DNA of 64,000 nucleotides. It comes from Planctomycetaceae bacterium (GTDB taxonomy: Bacteria; Planctomycetota; Planctomycetia; Pirellulales; Pirellulaceae). Made by a program: the position numbers and the translations under genes. The notes below the pieces were generated by a model. That model searched no databases. It was not told where the DNA came from and worked only from the letters and a program-made list of their open reading frames with translations. This document shows, one piece after another, positions 1 to 9,107 of this stretch (positions are counted from its first letter, which is position 1; each line of letters begins with the position of its first letter). The DNA is taken from NCBI GenBank assembly GCA_027487485.1, contig JAIYDN010000059.1, positions 1 to 64,000 on the forward strand, in the 5' to 3' direction.

Positions 1-3000
1 AACCTCAAGCTGAAGGATGGCGTATCGCTGAACTTTGAAGAAGTGTCCGAGATCGACCTCAAGATCACAGGCACCAACGGCACCGAATCTTGGACACGCA
101 ATGTCCAGATCGAAGTGGACAACGTCAATGAAGCCAACACGGCTGTGAACGACTCGTTCAGCGTGACTGAAGACGGAACATTGAACTTGAACGCTAATCA
201 GTTGCTCGGCAACGATACCGATATTGATGGCGACAAGCTACAAATCGTCGGTGTATCGGGTGCTGAACATGGTACCGTGAAGCTGCTTGACAACGGTCAA
301 ATCGAGTTCAAAGCAGACCCGAATTACTCTGGCCCAGCCAAGTTCAGCTATACCGTAACAGATGCCGGCGGATTGACATCCACCGCCACTGTTGAAGTTA
401 ACGTAGGTGCAGTCGCTGACGCGGCTAACGTTTCGGTAGGCAATGTTGTAGGCCTAGAAGATCAAGCGATCAAGTTGGATCTAGCAGCAAGCCTGAGCGA
501 TATCGATGGCAGCGAAACGATGAAGGTAGCGATCAAGGGTGTACCAGAGGGCTTCACACTTTCGGCAGGCACACGCAACGCAGACGGTTCATGGAGCGTG
601 GCTCAGTCCGACCTTGGTAATGTCTCGATCAACGCACCTAAGGACTTTAACGGTCAAGTGAACTTGACTCTCGAAGCCACGACGACTGAGGCCAGCAATG
701 GTGAAGCCGCAGTTGTGTCGAAGGACTTCAGTGTTAACGTCAACGCAGTCGCTGACGCGGCCAACGTAACTGTTGGCAACGTTGTAGGACTCGAAGATCA
801 AGCGATCAAGTTGGATCTAGCAGCCAGCCTGAGCGATATCGACGGCAGCGAAACGATGCAGGTAGCGATCAAGGGTGTACCAGAAGGCTTCACGCTTTCG
901 GCTGGCACACGCAACGCCGATGGTTCATGGAGCGTAGCTCAGTCCGACCTTGGTAATGTCTCGATCAACGCACCGAAGGACTTCAACGGCCAAGTGAACT
1001 TGACGCTCGAAGCCACCACGACCGAAGCCAGTAATGGTGAAACCGCAGTTGTGTCGAAGGACTTCAGCGTTAACGTCAACGCAGTTGCTGACGCGGCTAA
1101 CGTTTCGGTAGGCAACGTTGTGGGACTTGAAGATCAAGCGATCAAGCTGGATCTCGCAGCCAGCCTGAGCGATATCGATGGCAGCGAAACGATGAAGGTA
1201 GCGATCAAGGGAGTACCTGAAGGCTTCACACTTTCGGCTGGCACACGCAACGCCGATGGTTCATGGAGCGTGGCTCAGTCCGACCTTGGTAATGTCTCGA
1301 TCAACGCACCGAAGGACTTCAACGGCCAAGTGAATTTGACGCTCGAAGCCACCACGACCGAAGCCAGCAATGGTGAAGCTGTGGTTGTGTCGAAGGACTT
1401 CAGCGTTAACGTCAACGCAGTTGCTGACGCGGCTAACGTTTCGGTAGGCAACGTTGTGGGACTTGAAGATCAAGCGATCAAGTTGGATCTAGCAGCCAGC
1501 CTGAGCGATATCGATGGCAGCGAAACGATGCAAGTAGCGATCAAGGGTGTACCTGAAGGCTTCACACTTTCGGCTGGCACACGCAACGCAGACGGTTCAT
1601 GGAGCGTGGCTCAGTCCGACCTTGGTAATGTCTCGATCAACGCACCTAAGGACTTCAATGGCCAAGTGAACTTGACCCTCGAAGCCACGACGACCGAAGC
1701 CAGCAATGGTGAAGCTGTGGTTGTAACGAAGGCGTTCAGTGTCGACATTGCTGATGTCAATGACAACCCATTTGATATTCAAATCGACAATACGACAATC
1801 GTCGAGAATGCTCAGCCAGGTGAAGTCATCGCCAAGCTTTCGGCAGGCGACATCGATGACAAGAACTTGAGCTTCCGAGTTGTTGGAGACAATGCCAAGT
1901 CGTTCGTCGTCGTTGGCGATGAACTACGAATCACCGATCAAGCCAGATTTAGCTATGCAGACCGACCTGTCGAGAGAGTAACCGTTGAAGTATCCGATGG
2001 CCGCGGTGGTATCGCGACTCGTGAAATCGAGATTGCTATCTCGGCGAACTCGCGAACGATCGAGGGAACCGATTCAGCCAGCAAGCTGGTAGGAACAAGT
2101 GCAAATGACACTGTTATCGGTGGTGCAGGCAACGATTCGATCGATACTGGACGCGGCGATGATAAGATCGACGCTGGTCGAGGTAACAATGTAATCGACG
2201 CAGGTGCTGGTAACGACACGATCGATGCAGGTGCTGGCGACGATACAATCATCGGCGGTGCCGGTGCCGATTCCATCGACGGTGGTCAGGGCGAGCAGGA
2301 TGTTGTCCTGTATAATGAGTCGAAAGAGGCTGTCGTCGTTGATCTCGAAGCACAGGTAGGTAAGGGTGGAGACGCAGAAGGCGATACAATTCGTAATGTC
2401 GAAGGTGTTGTTGGTTCTTCGTTCGATGATACTTTGACCGGCGACAAGAAAGATAATTTGCTAGTGGGTAATGCTGGCAACGATCAACTTGCAGGTGGAG
2501 CTGGGAACGACCTTTTGATCGGCGGAACGGGTGACGATCAGCTCGACGGTGGCGATGGAACCGACGTCGCGAAGTTCTCGGGGAATATGAGCGATTATCG
2601 ATTTGACCGCAATGCGGATGGGCAGCTTGTTGTCACCGACTTGCGAGAGGGGGCGCCCGACGGTACAGACCGCTTAGTTGATGTCGAGGTACTGGCGTTC
2701 GCGGATACAAGCGAATCGGTTGGTGCCCTGTTTAACTCGATCGCTGCAAACGAGATCCAATCGACGGGTCCAGCAGAAGAGACTCGCTTGGATAGTGCCA
2801 ACGCAACAAAGGAATCTTCAGCCGAAAATTCCGTCCGTGGTGATTCGGAAATTGGTCAAACCGTTCGGGATCTTGAGTCGCTTGCGTCGGAGCTAAATTC
2901 TAGCGAGCCAATCGGAGTGGAAGCACCAGATTATGTGAATCCGAATCAGTACATTACCTTGCCACCGGTTGAGAAGATCGACTGGAGCAATGTTAAGTTC

Positions 3001-3207
3001 AATGATTTGGTCGAACTGAACTCTGAAAATTCGAGTACTGTTTTCGAATCGAGTCGGTCTGATGCCAACGTAGCAGCAAATCGATCAGGTCTATCGGATG
3101 CTGGTGTCGATCAAGAGACTAGCGTTGCGACGCAAACTACAGAATCTTCCACCCTTTCTAAACTGTGGGCTCTTGTACGAGCGTACGGTGGGCTTCGTGC
3201 GAAGTAA
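1..3207 (+). CDS. Giant cadherin-like / RTX calcium-binding surface protein, C-terminal part (5' end outside window)
   Basis: The reading frame is open from the first base, so this is the C-terminal 1068 residues of a larger protein; the GTG at 43 is only an internal codon. In order it shows a VCBS/cadherin-like domain (nt about 130-410), four near-identical 112-residue beta domains starting VADAANV (412-1755), one cadherin-like domain (about 1756-2050), and two blocks of glycine/aspartate nonapeptides of the GGAGNDxID type (about 2065-2290 and 2400-2570). These nonapeptides bind Ca2+ in RTX proteins. About 200 low-complexity, Ser/Glu-rich residues end the protein. Such proteins are secreted adhesins or matrix proteins, usually through type I-like systems. 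A HlyD-type operon lies 1.2 kb downstream, but the link is inference. Family assignment is confident; specific role unknown. Confidence 0.9.
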   Translation, partial: NLKLKDGVSLNFEEVSEIDLKITGTNGTESWTRNVQIEVDNVNEANTAVNDSFSVTEDGTLNLNANQLLGNDTDIDGDKLQIVGVSGAEHGTVKLLDNGQIEFKADPNYSGPAKFSYTVTDAGGLTSTATVEVNVGAVADAANVSVGNVVGLEDQAIKLDLAASLSDIDGSETMKVAIKGVPEGFTLSAGTRNADGSWSVAQSDLGNVSINAPKDFNGQVNLTLEATTTEASNGEAAVVSKDFSVNVNAVADAANVTVGNVVGLEDQAIKLDLAASLSDIDGSETMQVAIKGVPEGFTLSAGTRNADGSWSVAQSDLGNVSINAPKDFNGQVNLTLEATTTEASNGETAVVSKDFSVNVNAVADAANVSVGNVVGLEDQAIKLDLAASLSDIDGSETMKVAIKGVPEGFTLSAGTRNADGSWSVAQSDLGNVSINAPKDFNGQVNLTLEATTTEASNGEAVVVSKDFSVNVNAVADAANVSVGNVVGLEDQAIKLDLAASLSDIDGSETMQVAIKGVPEGFTLSAGTRNADGSWSVAQSDLGNVSINAPKDFNGQVNLTLEATTTEASNGEAVVVTKAFSVDIADVNDNPFDIQIDNTTIVENAQPGEVIAKLSAGDIDDKNLSFRVVGDNAKSFVVVGDELRITDQARFSYADRPVERVTVEVSDGRGGIATREIEIAISANSRTIEGTDSASKLVGTSANDTVIGGAGNDSIDTGRGDDKIDAGRGNNVIDAGAGNDTIDAGAGDDTIIGGAGADSIDGGQGEQDVVLYNESKEAVVVDLEAQVGKGGDAEGDTIRNVEGVVGSSFDDTLTGDKKDNLLVGNAGNDQLAGGAGNDLLIGGTGDDQLDGGDGTDVAKFSGNMSDYRFDRNADGQLVVTDLREGAPDGTDRLVDVEVLAFADTSESVGALFNSIAANEIQSTGPAEETRLDSANATKESSAENSVRGDSEIGQTVRDLESLASELNSSEPIGVEAPDYVNPNQYITLPPVEKIDWSNVKFNDLVELNSENSSTVFESSRSDANVAANRSGLSDAGVDQETSVATQTTESSTLSKLWALVRAYGGLRAK
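412..1755 (+). repeat. Four tandem 336-bp in-frame coding repeats
   Basis: Units start at about 412, 748, 1084 and 1420, each 112 codons. Copies differ at scattered, mainly silent positions and at a few residues (for example VTVGN/VSVGN, EAAVV/ETAVV/EAVVV). The last unit diverges at its end (VTKAFSVDIAD), where it joins the cadherin-like domain. Near identity at the DNA level implies recent duplication or gene conversion. Confidence 0.95.
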
Positions 3208-3263
3208 GCTAGGGGATTTGGTACTGGATTCGATGAAACTCGGCCATCTAGTACTTTGCGGTA

Positions 3264-3292
3264 GGCTCGCTCCGATCGGGGCGAGCCTTGGT
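3264..3292 (+). terminator. Hairpin after the adhesin gene, probable terminator
   Basis: GGCTCGC (3264-3270) pairs with GCGAGCC (3281-3287), and the inner CCGATCGG is itself palindromic, so a nearly continuous stem forms. It is followed by TTGGTTG. It lies 57 bp after the adhesin stop and before the opposing Uma2 gene, so it could serve either strand. Confidence 0.55.
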
Positions 3293-3348
3293 TGATAAAC
3301 GTGATTCAACGTCGTGATCAAGGCTGGTTCGCTGCATGCGGCTGGTGC

Positions 3349-4092
3349 TCAATCATCGAGGTTTTCGCCAAGCTCACGCAGTCGCGCGGCCAAACGGTCA
3401 ACTCGTTCGCGCTCGCTGTCGGCCCGTTGTCGCTCGCTGTCGGCCCGTTCACGCTCGTTGTCTGCCCGTTCACGCTCGTTGTCTGCCCGTTCACGCTCCG
3501 AGTTCGCAAGCCTTCGTTCTTTTGCCTCTTGTTCATGGAGCTCAAGGTGGGTCAAAAAGCGGCTGCTGTCAGGTTTGTAGATGTTGATTTCATTTTCTGT
3601 CACTTCAAAACGGATGTTCAGACGTGGGCTGATCCAACCATTCATGGATTCGATGGCTTCTAAGTCACTTCCTTTGCGGAGCCAACCGTCCAAAGTGCAT
3701 CGAAAAGGATCGAGCAAGTAGTACTCCTCGACTCCATACCGACCGTAAAACTGGAATTTGTTCAATAGCTCGGCGGTTCGGTTGCTGGGCGAGAGCACTT
3801 CGAACACAACTTGAGGGGCGACATTCCCTTCCTGCCATTGAAGATACGAACCGCGATGTCCTTTAGGCCTACCTAATGCGACCATGACATCGGGAGCTTC
3901 TGCAATTCGGTTGTTGCCTTCGACAGGATACCAAAGCAAATCCCCCGCAACAAAGACAAGGGATTCCTTCAGGAAGAGAGCATCAAGATTTCCCTGAAGC
4001 GTAACGATCCATTGAAATTGAAGCGTGTTTTCCGCAATAGGTTTCCCGTCGCTTTCCGGGTAGGTCATTTGAGAAGAAATTATTTTAGCCAT
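3349..4092 (-). CDS. Uma2 family (DUF820) putative restriction-endonuclease-fold protein with charged heptad tail
   Basis: A 247-residue protein. Residues about 10-185 match the Uma2/DUF820 pattern: APDVMVALG, then VVFEVLSPSNR, a KFQFYGRYGVEEYYLLDP segment, and a closing W-x-SPRLNIRFEV. The family has a PD-(D/E)xK-like fold, but its biological substrate is not established; many paralogues occur in cyanobacteria and Planctomycetes. The last 55 residues are a highly charged repeat (ERERADN/S seven-residue units) predicted to form a helix or coiled coil, encoded by 21-bp DNA repeats. Monocistronic, converging on the adhesin gene and divergent from the PilZ gene. Confidence 0.85.
   Translation of the reverse strand: MAKIISSQMTYPESDGKPIAENTLQFQWIVTLQGNLDALFLKESLVFVAGDLLWYPVEGNNRIAEAPDVMVALGRPKGHRGSYLQWQEGNVAPQVVFEVLSPSNRTAELLNKFQFYGRYGVEEYYLLDPFRCTLDGWLRKGSDLEAIESMNGWISPRLNIRFEVTENEINIYKPDSSRFLTHLELHEQEAKERRLANSERERADNERERADNERERADSERQRADSERERVDRLAARLRELGENLDD
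3410..3493 (-). repeat. Four 21-bp tandem repeats inside the Uma2 gene
   Basis: Four 21-bp units (3410-3430, 3431-3451, 3452-3472, 3473-3493) with partial units on both sides encode the ERERAD(N/S) heptads. Units fall into two sub-types, GCTGTCGGCCC and GTTGTCTGCCC. Copy number is a multiple of the codon frame, so slippage would lengthen or shorten the helix without a frameshift. Confidence 0.9.
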
Positions 4093-4400
4093 TGGTCATA
4101 TTGCTCTTCAATGCGGACTCGAATCGTCAGATGCCAGTTATCAATACAGCTAATTGAGGGGGTGGGCCAATCGAATTTCGGCGGAGAGTTCAGAAAGCTC
4201 CGGTCGTATCGATTTTGCAGAGCTTGCTGGTTATCTGCATGGTAGGGAAATAGTTCTCAATAATGGGATCGTGAAGTGATTAGAGATGCAAAAATAAATG
4301 CACTTTTCCCTGCTTGCGATTTGCATCACTGCATCCCTGACCTAATTTTCTTCACTCACATTGGAGTATTTCCACGTACCTTTTTGGATTAGGGCAATCC
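4093..4400. other. Intergenic region between divergent Uma2 and PilZ genes
   Basis: Must hold the promoters of both divergent genes. I see no convincing gene, RNA or strong hairpin. An AGGG lies a few bases before the PilZ start codon and is a plausible ribosome-binding site. Confidence 0.5.
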
Positions 4401-4799
4401 ATGTTTACAGAAGTAGACGACGACCTATTTAAGTTGTCGGACTCGCTCGAAGCGTTCAACGAACTTGAGAAGTGTACCGACCGAGCAATTCTAGCGCAGC
4501 GGTCTAGCGAGCGTATCGAAATTCGATCCAAGCTGATGTTTCGCCCTTGCAACCCAAGCCAGCGTCATACTTTTGCTGTCGAGGCTGTCACGGCTGACAT
4601 CTCGAACGGTGGTTGTATGGTTTTGGCATCGCGGGCGATTTTGCCGGGGGACATTTACCATATCACTTTTCATGACCAATTGGAAAGCGTGGGGCCACTA
4701 CTCGCACGATGCATGCGGTGTCGAATGGTACAAGAAGACGCATTCGAGGTAGGCCTCCGATTCTTGCAAGATATTCCTCTTAAAGATCTTTTGCGCTAA
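4401..4799 (+). CDS. PilZ domain protein, probable c-di-GMP receptor
   Basis: A 132-residue cytoplasmic protein. Both PilZ ligand motifs are visible: RxxxR (RSSER, about residue 34-38) and DxSxxG (DISNGG, about residue 72-77), followed by the GDIYHITF beta strand and the usual EVGLRFL ending. This combination normally binds cyclic di-GMP. It stands first in an apparent operon, 3 bp before the GAF-HlyD adaptor gene, suggesting c-di-GMP control of the export machinery encoded next. The N-terminal 30 residues are not part of the domain. Domain call is confident; the partner is inferred from position. Confidence 0.85.
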   Translation: MFTEVDDDLFKLSDSLEAFNELEKCTDRAILAQRSSERIEIRSKLMFRPCNPSQRHTFAVEAVTADISNGGCMVLASRAILPGDIYHITFHDQLESVGPLLARCMRCRMVQEDAFEVGLRFLQDIPLKDLLR

Positions 4800-4802
4800 A
4801 CC

Positions 4803-6725
4803 ATGTCGACTTCCATTCAGACACGCCTTAATGCCACACAGGACGCTCAGCCAAAGCAGTCCTCCGCGCCAAAAGTAGATACGCCAGAATCGCTGTCCAA
4901 AAAGACCAGTGAAGCGATTTGGAAGGCGTTTACCGGTAGCGATAATCGACAGGGATTTTTCAGCCAATTCATTAAGATATTGGGTGAGCACTTCAATTCT
5001 CCCTACGCTGTTTTATCGATTGAATCCAGTGTTGGTAATCAACAATTAACTCATGCTGTTTCGGACGACGCAGCAAACGCTTGGTCGAAGCGTTGTAATG
5101 GATTACTGCTTGATACACGCTATCGAAACTTGGCTAGTGCGAGAGCAATTGCAGAAGCCGGTTCGGAACTTACTTTCGCGGTTTTAAGCTGTCCATTGGC
5201 GGTTGGTACCGAAGGAACCATCGGTTCACTTTGTGTCGTGGTAGCAAGCCAAGACAGAAGTTCTTTCACGGCTCAATTGCAAGAACTGCAAGCCATTGTC
5301 GCCAATGCAGGAACGATGGCCGTTGACGTCGGTGCTGCTCCACAAAAAACAGCATCGGCGAAAGCCGCCGATACGGCAGCAGCATCGCGTGCCGCGGGTT
5401 ACGCTTCGCTCACCGAATTTGCGTTTGCGGTTGCTAACAATCTAAAAGCAAAACTGGGTTGTGAATCGGTCAGTTTTGGAATCGTACGTAAAAATCGTGT
5501 CAAGCTACTAAGCATGTCGGGCACCAGCCAAGTGGATCCGAGCTCGCTTGGGACGCAGCAACTGCAGCAGGTCATGGAGGAATGCGTTGACGCAGCCGAC
5601 ATATGTTCCATTCAATCGGCCAAGAGTGGACCGGAGGGAATATCGACCGGACACATTTTGCACAAGCAATGGCACAGCGATTCGGCGGGCGCTTCGGTAG
5701 CATCAATCCCATTGCAAGTCGAAGAAAAGATTGTTGCGATTCTAAGCTTGCGACATACGCCAGGTCAGAGCTTTACACTAGAACAACTTGAAAAAGTTCG
5801 AGAACTAGCGACTCCCCTTATTCCTGGCGCGCTGTTGCTCGACCGAGCTGACCGCAATCTCGCAGACCACGCGAAGTCGGCTGTCATCGAGTGGATTATC
5901 AATCAGTTATCGCAAGACACCTGGACGCGGCGGATCGCTATTGGCGTGGCTTTGGCCTGCCTCTGTCTTATCCTTGTTGGCAAGCAAACGTACATGCTGA
6001 CTTTGCCGTGTACCATCGCTCCGGCTGACGAACGCGAAATCTCCGCTCCGTTTGAAGGGGTGATTGAGGCAACTCTTGTTAGGCCCGGTGATAGCGTTGA
6101 AGAAGGTCAAGTGCTTGCACGCTTGGACACACGTCAACTGAAGCTTGATTTGAACAAGGCAAGAGCTGACTACCATGCTGCCTCCATTGAGTCGATTCAG
6201 GGAGCTTCGGAAGGCGACCTTCAGAAGCTTGCAATTGGAAAAGCGAAAGCAGACGCCGCGAAGAGCCTTGCGCAGAAGATTGAACGCAATTTGGAGCTTT
6301 CCGAGGTTCGAGCTCCCTGCAAGGGCACGATACTTTCTGGCGATTTGGATAAACGGATCGGCGAGAGTGTTCCCATGGGTGAATCGCTGTTTCGATTCGC
6401 CGCGGCTGACAAATGGAAAATCGTTATCGACTCACCTGAGTTTGCTACCTCGCTGATCGATGTTGGTCAGAAGGGGACATTTGCGACCGTAGCACGACCG
6501 CTGGTTCCTTTGAATGTTGAAGTCAATCACTTGCGAACCCATGCGGAAGTACGCGATGGTAAGAATGTATTTCTGTCCGAAGCTGTCGTCGGGGGGGAAG
6601 CTCCCGATTGGTTACGCAGCGGAATGCAAGGAACGACTCGCATTGATGTGGGACGCCATCCTATCTACTGGGTATGGCTCCATCGTGTAATCGATCAAGT
6701 TCGCCTCAAGCTTTGGAAGATTTAA
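4803..6725 (+). CDS. GAF-GAF-TM-HlyD membrane fusion (periplasmic adaptor) protein
   Basis: A 640-residue protein. Residues about 40-180 and 195-350 look like two GAF-type sensor domains in the cytoplasm. A membrane segment sits at about 378-396 (IAIGVALACLCLILVG). The rest is an HlyD/biotinyl-lipoyl adaptor: ISAPFEGVIEATLVRPGDSVEEGQ, a short helical hairpin, then SEVRAPCKGTILSGDLDKRIGE. HlyD proteins normally bridge an inner-membrane transporter to an outer-membrane channel. A cytoplasmic double-GAF head is unusual for this family and suggests signal-gated export. It lies between the PilZ gene (3 bp) and the protease-adaptor gene (4 bp), so the three are surely co-transcribed. Confidence 0.8.
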   Translation: MSTSIQTRLNATQDAQPKQSSAPKVDTPESLSKKTSEAIWKAFTGSDNRQGFFSQFIKILGEHFNSPYAVLSIESSVGNQQLTHAVSDDAANAWSKRCNGLLLDTRYRNLASARAIAEAGSELTFAVLSCPLAVGTEGTIGSLCVVVASQDRSSFTAQLQELQAIVANAGTMAVDVGAAPQKTASAKAADTAAASRAAGYASLTEFAFAVANNLKAKLGCESVSFGIVRKNRVKLLSMSGTSQVDPSSLGTQQLQQVMEECVDAADICSIQSAKSGPEGISTGHILHKQWHSDSAGASVASIPLQVEEKIVAILSLRHTPGQSFTLEQLEKVRELATPLIPGALLLDRADRNLADHAKSAVIEWIINQLSQDTWTRRIAIGVALACLCLILVGKQTYMLTLPCTIAPADEREISAPFEGVIEATLVRPGDSVEEGQVLARLDTRQLKLDLNKARADYHAASIESIQGASEGDLQKLAIGKAKADAAKSLAQKIERNLELSEVRAPCKGTILSGDLDKRIGESVPMGESLFRFAAADKWKIVIDSPEFATSLIDVGQKGTFATVARPLVPLNVEVNHLRTHAEVRDGKNVFLSEAVVGGEAPDWLRSGMQGTTRIDVGRHPIYWVWLHRVIDQVRLKLWKI

Positions 6726-6729
6726 TACA

Positions 6730-8883
6730 ATGGCGGAACCTCAAGCAGCACCCAGTGATCTAGGTGCAAAACTCGGAGATGTTCGAGCAAGTGTCCGACC
6801 CAATTTGGATCTGTCTCGGCATATGTTTTCGGGCAAGCCTACGTACGTGGTGCGAGATCCCGTAACGGCACAGACGCACCGTTTCTCCGCGCAGGATTAC
6901 CAACTTTTCATTTCTATTGATCAGACTCGAACGCTCAAAGAATCGGTCGAGCAGCTGATCAAGCAGAAACGCATTACCCCGGAACAAACGGATGACTTTT
7001 ATCGATTCGTCGTTCACTTGCACCAGATGGGCCTGCTGACGCTTCCCCTTTCGGATGGAAGCACGTTGTACAACCGATACAAACAACGTATGGATGCCCA
7101 AAAGAAGGGTAAGTTCATGAAGCTTCTCTTCATGAAGGTACCACTTGCCAAGCCAGATAAGTGGCTGGGGACAACCAAACATATTGTCGCGCCGCTTTTC
7201 ACGATGACGGCGTTTTGGATTTGGCTTGCATGTGCCATCACTTGTTCCATGGTGCTTCTCGTCAACTGGCGCGAGTTCGTCAATCCGCTGGGTACCATGT
7301 TGACTCTCAGCAACGTGCCAATACTTTGGATACTTTTGGTTGGGTTAAAAACATTCCATGAACTAGGCCACGCTTACGCTTGCAAGCGCTTCGGCGGGAC
7401 CGTCCCAGAAATGGGGGCCATGATCATGATGGGAACGCCTTGCGCATACGTCGATGCTTCGTCTTCCTGGAGTTTTCCAAATCGATGGCATCGAATGACA
7501 GTTGCGTTGGCGGGAATGTACTTTGAATCCATGTTGGCGATGGTTGCTGTCGTCGTTTGGCTATGTACGGATACAGGCCAGCTGCATTCGGCCGCTCAGT
7601 ATGCGATCGTGCTATCGACTGTCGTCACGATTGGCTTCAACGCCAATCCCCTGATGCGCTACGACGGCTATTTTATCTTGTGCGATTTGGTGAACATTCC
7701 AAACTTGCATCGAGATGCGAAAGCTGCCGCAAGTGGGTTTGTTAAATGGGTTCTGTACGGCTTAACACCTAAGGCATCAACCACAAGTGGTCCGATTCAC
7801 GTTGTTATGACCGCATTTGGATTGGCATGTATGGCATATTCCACTACCGTGGCAATCGGGATAGCAACCCTGCTGACTCTTTCGGTTCCCATCGTAGGGC
7901 CTCTTATCGCATTTTTTGTCTCAGGATTACCAGTCATTCGATTGATACAAAAGTGGACTTCCTATGTCGTAAGCTCCAAGGAACTAGAAGCTGTTCGATT
8001 TCGGGCAATCAGTGTTGCGGGTGGTTTGACCACAGCGATCGTGATAGGGATCTTTGCAATCCCAATTCCTGGGCATATTCAATCGTTGGGAATTATCCAT
8101 CGGCAAGAAGAACAGTCGGTGCGAGCCTCCGTCAGCGGTTTCCTTGTCAGTGCTAAGGCAAAAAACACGGAAGCTGTTGTCGCAAATCAGATTCTCTACC
8201 GTCTCGAAAACTCAGAACTGGAAACTCAAAGAAGCGACATACAATCACTTGTCCAGCAGCTCAACATCCAACTGCAATCTCAGCTGAACGTACCTGGCAA
8301 GCAATCCGAGCAGACGCAGATACAATTAGAAAATGCAAGAAAGCAGCTCGAACATATCGAGTCGCAGATTAGGCATTTAGATTTAGCAGCCCCCAAATCC
8401 GGTGAGTTCATTCCAGCACCAGAGAGTCCAAAAACTGGAAAGTTTGTTAGGCAGGGAGAATCGCTTGGTTCTATTTGCCGCGGCCCTTGGATTGTGCATT
8501 TGATGCTGACAGCGGATCAATGGTCTAGCATAGAGTCGGTACGTGACAAACCCGTGGGTGTTACCTTGGTGGGAAATACAAGAGAGTCATTGACGGGACG
8601 AATTATCAGCGGCGATATTGCGGGAACCAAGAAAATTGAAGAAGCTGCGTTGACCCACTCCGGCGGAGGAGACATCGCTGTTTCACCCGATATGGTTGCA
8701 ACCGAAAACTTCTTTGACGTTATCGTTGAGATCGATGCCGATTCCTTGAAATCATTGACCCGCCCTATCAAAGTAGGTATGACATCCATGGTCCAACTGC
8801 AAAGCGAGTCGGAAACCATCGGTAGCCTTCTATTGCGTCGCGGAGCAAGGCTGGTCAATCAAATTCGACAGGCTGGTAGTTGA
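6730..8883 (+). CDS. PqqD-like / site-2 protease (M50) / HlyD-like fusion protein
   Basis: A 717-residue polytopic membrane protein. Residues about 30-100 resemble a PqqD-type winged-helix peptide-binding domain (VRDPVTAQTHRFSAQDYQL). The M50 zinc motif HELGH is at 210-214, and the second motif NPLMRYDG, with Asp at about 312, is intact, so it should be an active intramembrane metalloprotease. Several further membrane segments follow up to about residue 450. The C-terminal 250 residues are an HlyD-like periplasmic arm with a lipoyl half-motif and a helical hairpin rich in Gln. Proteins of this build usually sit with HlyD adaptors in Planctomycetes; the substrate is unknown. Third gene of the operon. 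Confidence 0.8.
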   Translation: MAEPQAAPSDLGAKLGDVRASVRPNLDLSRHMFSGKPTYVVRDPVTAQTHRFSAQDYQLFISIDQTRTLKESVEQLIKQKRITPEQTDDFYRFVVHLHQMGLLTLPLSDGSTLYNRYKQRMDAQKKGKFMKLLFMKVPLAKPDKWLGTTKHIVAPLFTMTAFWIWLACAITCSMVLLVNWREFVNPLGTMLTLSNVPILWILLVGLKTFHELGHAYACKRFGGTVPEMGAMIMMGTPCAYVDASSSWSFPNRWHRMTVALAGMYFESMLAMVAVVVWLCTDTGQLHSAAQYAIVLSTVVTIGFNANPLMRYDGYFILCDLVNIPNLHRDAKAAASGFVKWVLYGLTPKASTTSGPIHVVMTAFGLACMAYSTTVAIGIATLLTLSVPIVGPLIAFFVSGLPVIRLIQKWTSYVVSSKELEAVRFRAISVAGGLTTAIVIGIFAIPIPGHIQSLGIIHRQEEQSVRASVSGFLVSAKAKNTEAVVANQILYRLENSELETQRSDIQSLVQQLNIQLQSQLNVPGKQSEQTQIQLENARKQLEHIESQIRHLDLAAPKSGEFIPAPESPKTGKFVRQGESLGSICRGPWIVHLMLTADQWSSIESVRDKPVGVTLVGNTRESLTGRIISGDIAGTKKIEEAALTHSGGGDIAVSPDMVATENFFDVIVEIDADSLKSLTRPIKVGMTSMVQLQSESETIGSLLLRRGARLVNQIRQAGS

Positions 8884-8954
8884 GCCAGTTGCCACGTTGG
8901 TAAAATGGTGCGTCTCTTTATTGATGCACCAGTATTTTATCCAAAACATCCCGA

Positions 8955-9080
8955 ATGCAATCTTTCTTGCAATCAACAACCTTTGGGTTGTGCTGCGAAC
9001 CTGGCGATTTCTACATTGATCCGGCGAAACCTGTAGGTCGGGCTGTAGTGACGCACGCGCATTCGGATCACGCTCGCTGA
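8955..9080 (+). pseudogene. N-terminal remnant of ligase-associated exonuclease (MBL fold)
   Basis: A 41-codon frame, ATG at 8955 to TGA at 9078-9080, encodes GLCCEPGDFYIDPAKP followed by VVTHAHSDHAR. This is the characteristic start of the metallo-beta-lactamase-fold exonuclease of the 'ligase-associated DNA damage response' cluster (GDFYIDPxxPV...THAHxDHA). The frame stops right after the first metal motif, so no catalytic domain can be made. It lies 27 bp before the helicase of the same cluster. The rest of the exonuclease and the ATP-dependent ligase normally found between them are absent, consistent with an internal deletion. It could instead be a genuine micro-ORF, but a non-functional remnant is more likely. 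Confidence 0.75.
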
Positions 9081-9107
9081 TTGATGGACCTGCTACCACC
9101 TTAAAGC

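Noticed and set aside
1953-2480. Minus-strand frames inside the RTX region
   Set aside because: Antisense of the GGAGND repeats, giving Ser/Pro/Ala-rich nonsense.
3292-3663. Plus-strand frames across the Uma2 3' end
   Set aside because: They are antisense readings of the 21-bp repeats; all three frames stay open because of the repeat composition.
6730-8883. Bacteriocin maturation and export protein
   Set aside because: A PqqD-like domain hints at peptide handling, but no precursor peptide or radical-SAM gene is visible in the flanks.
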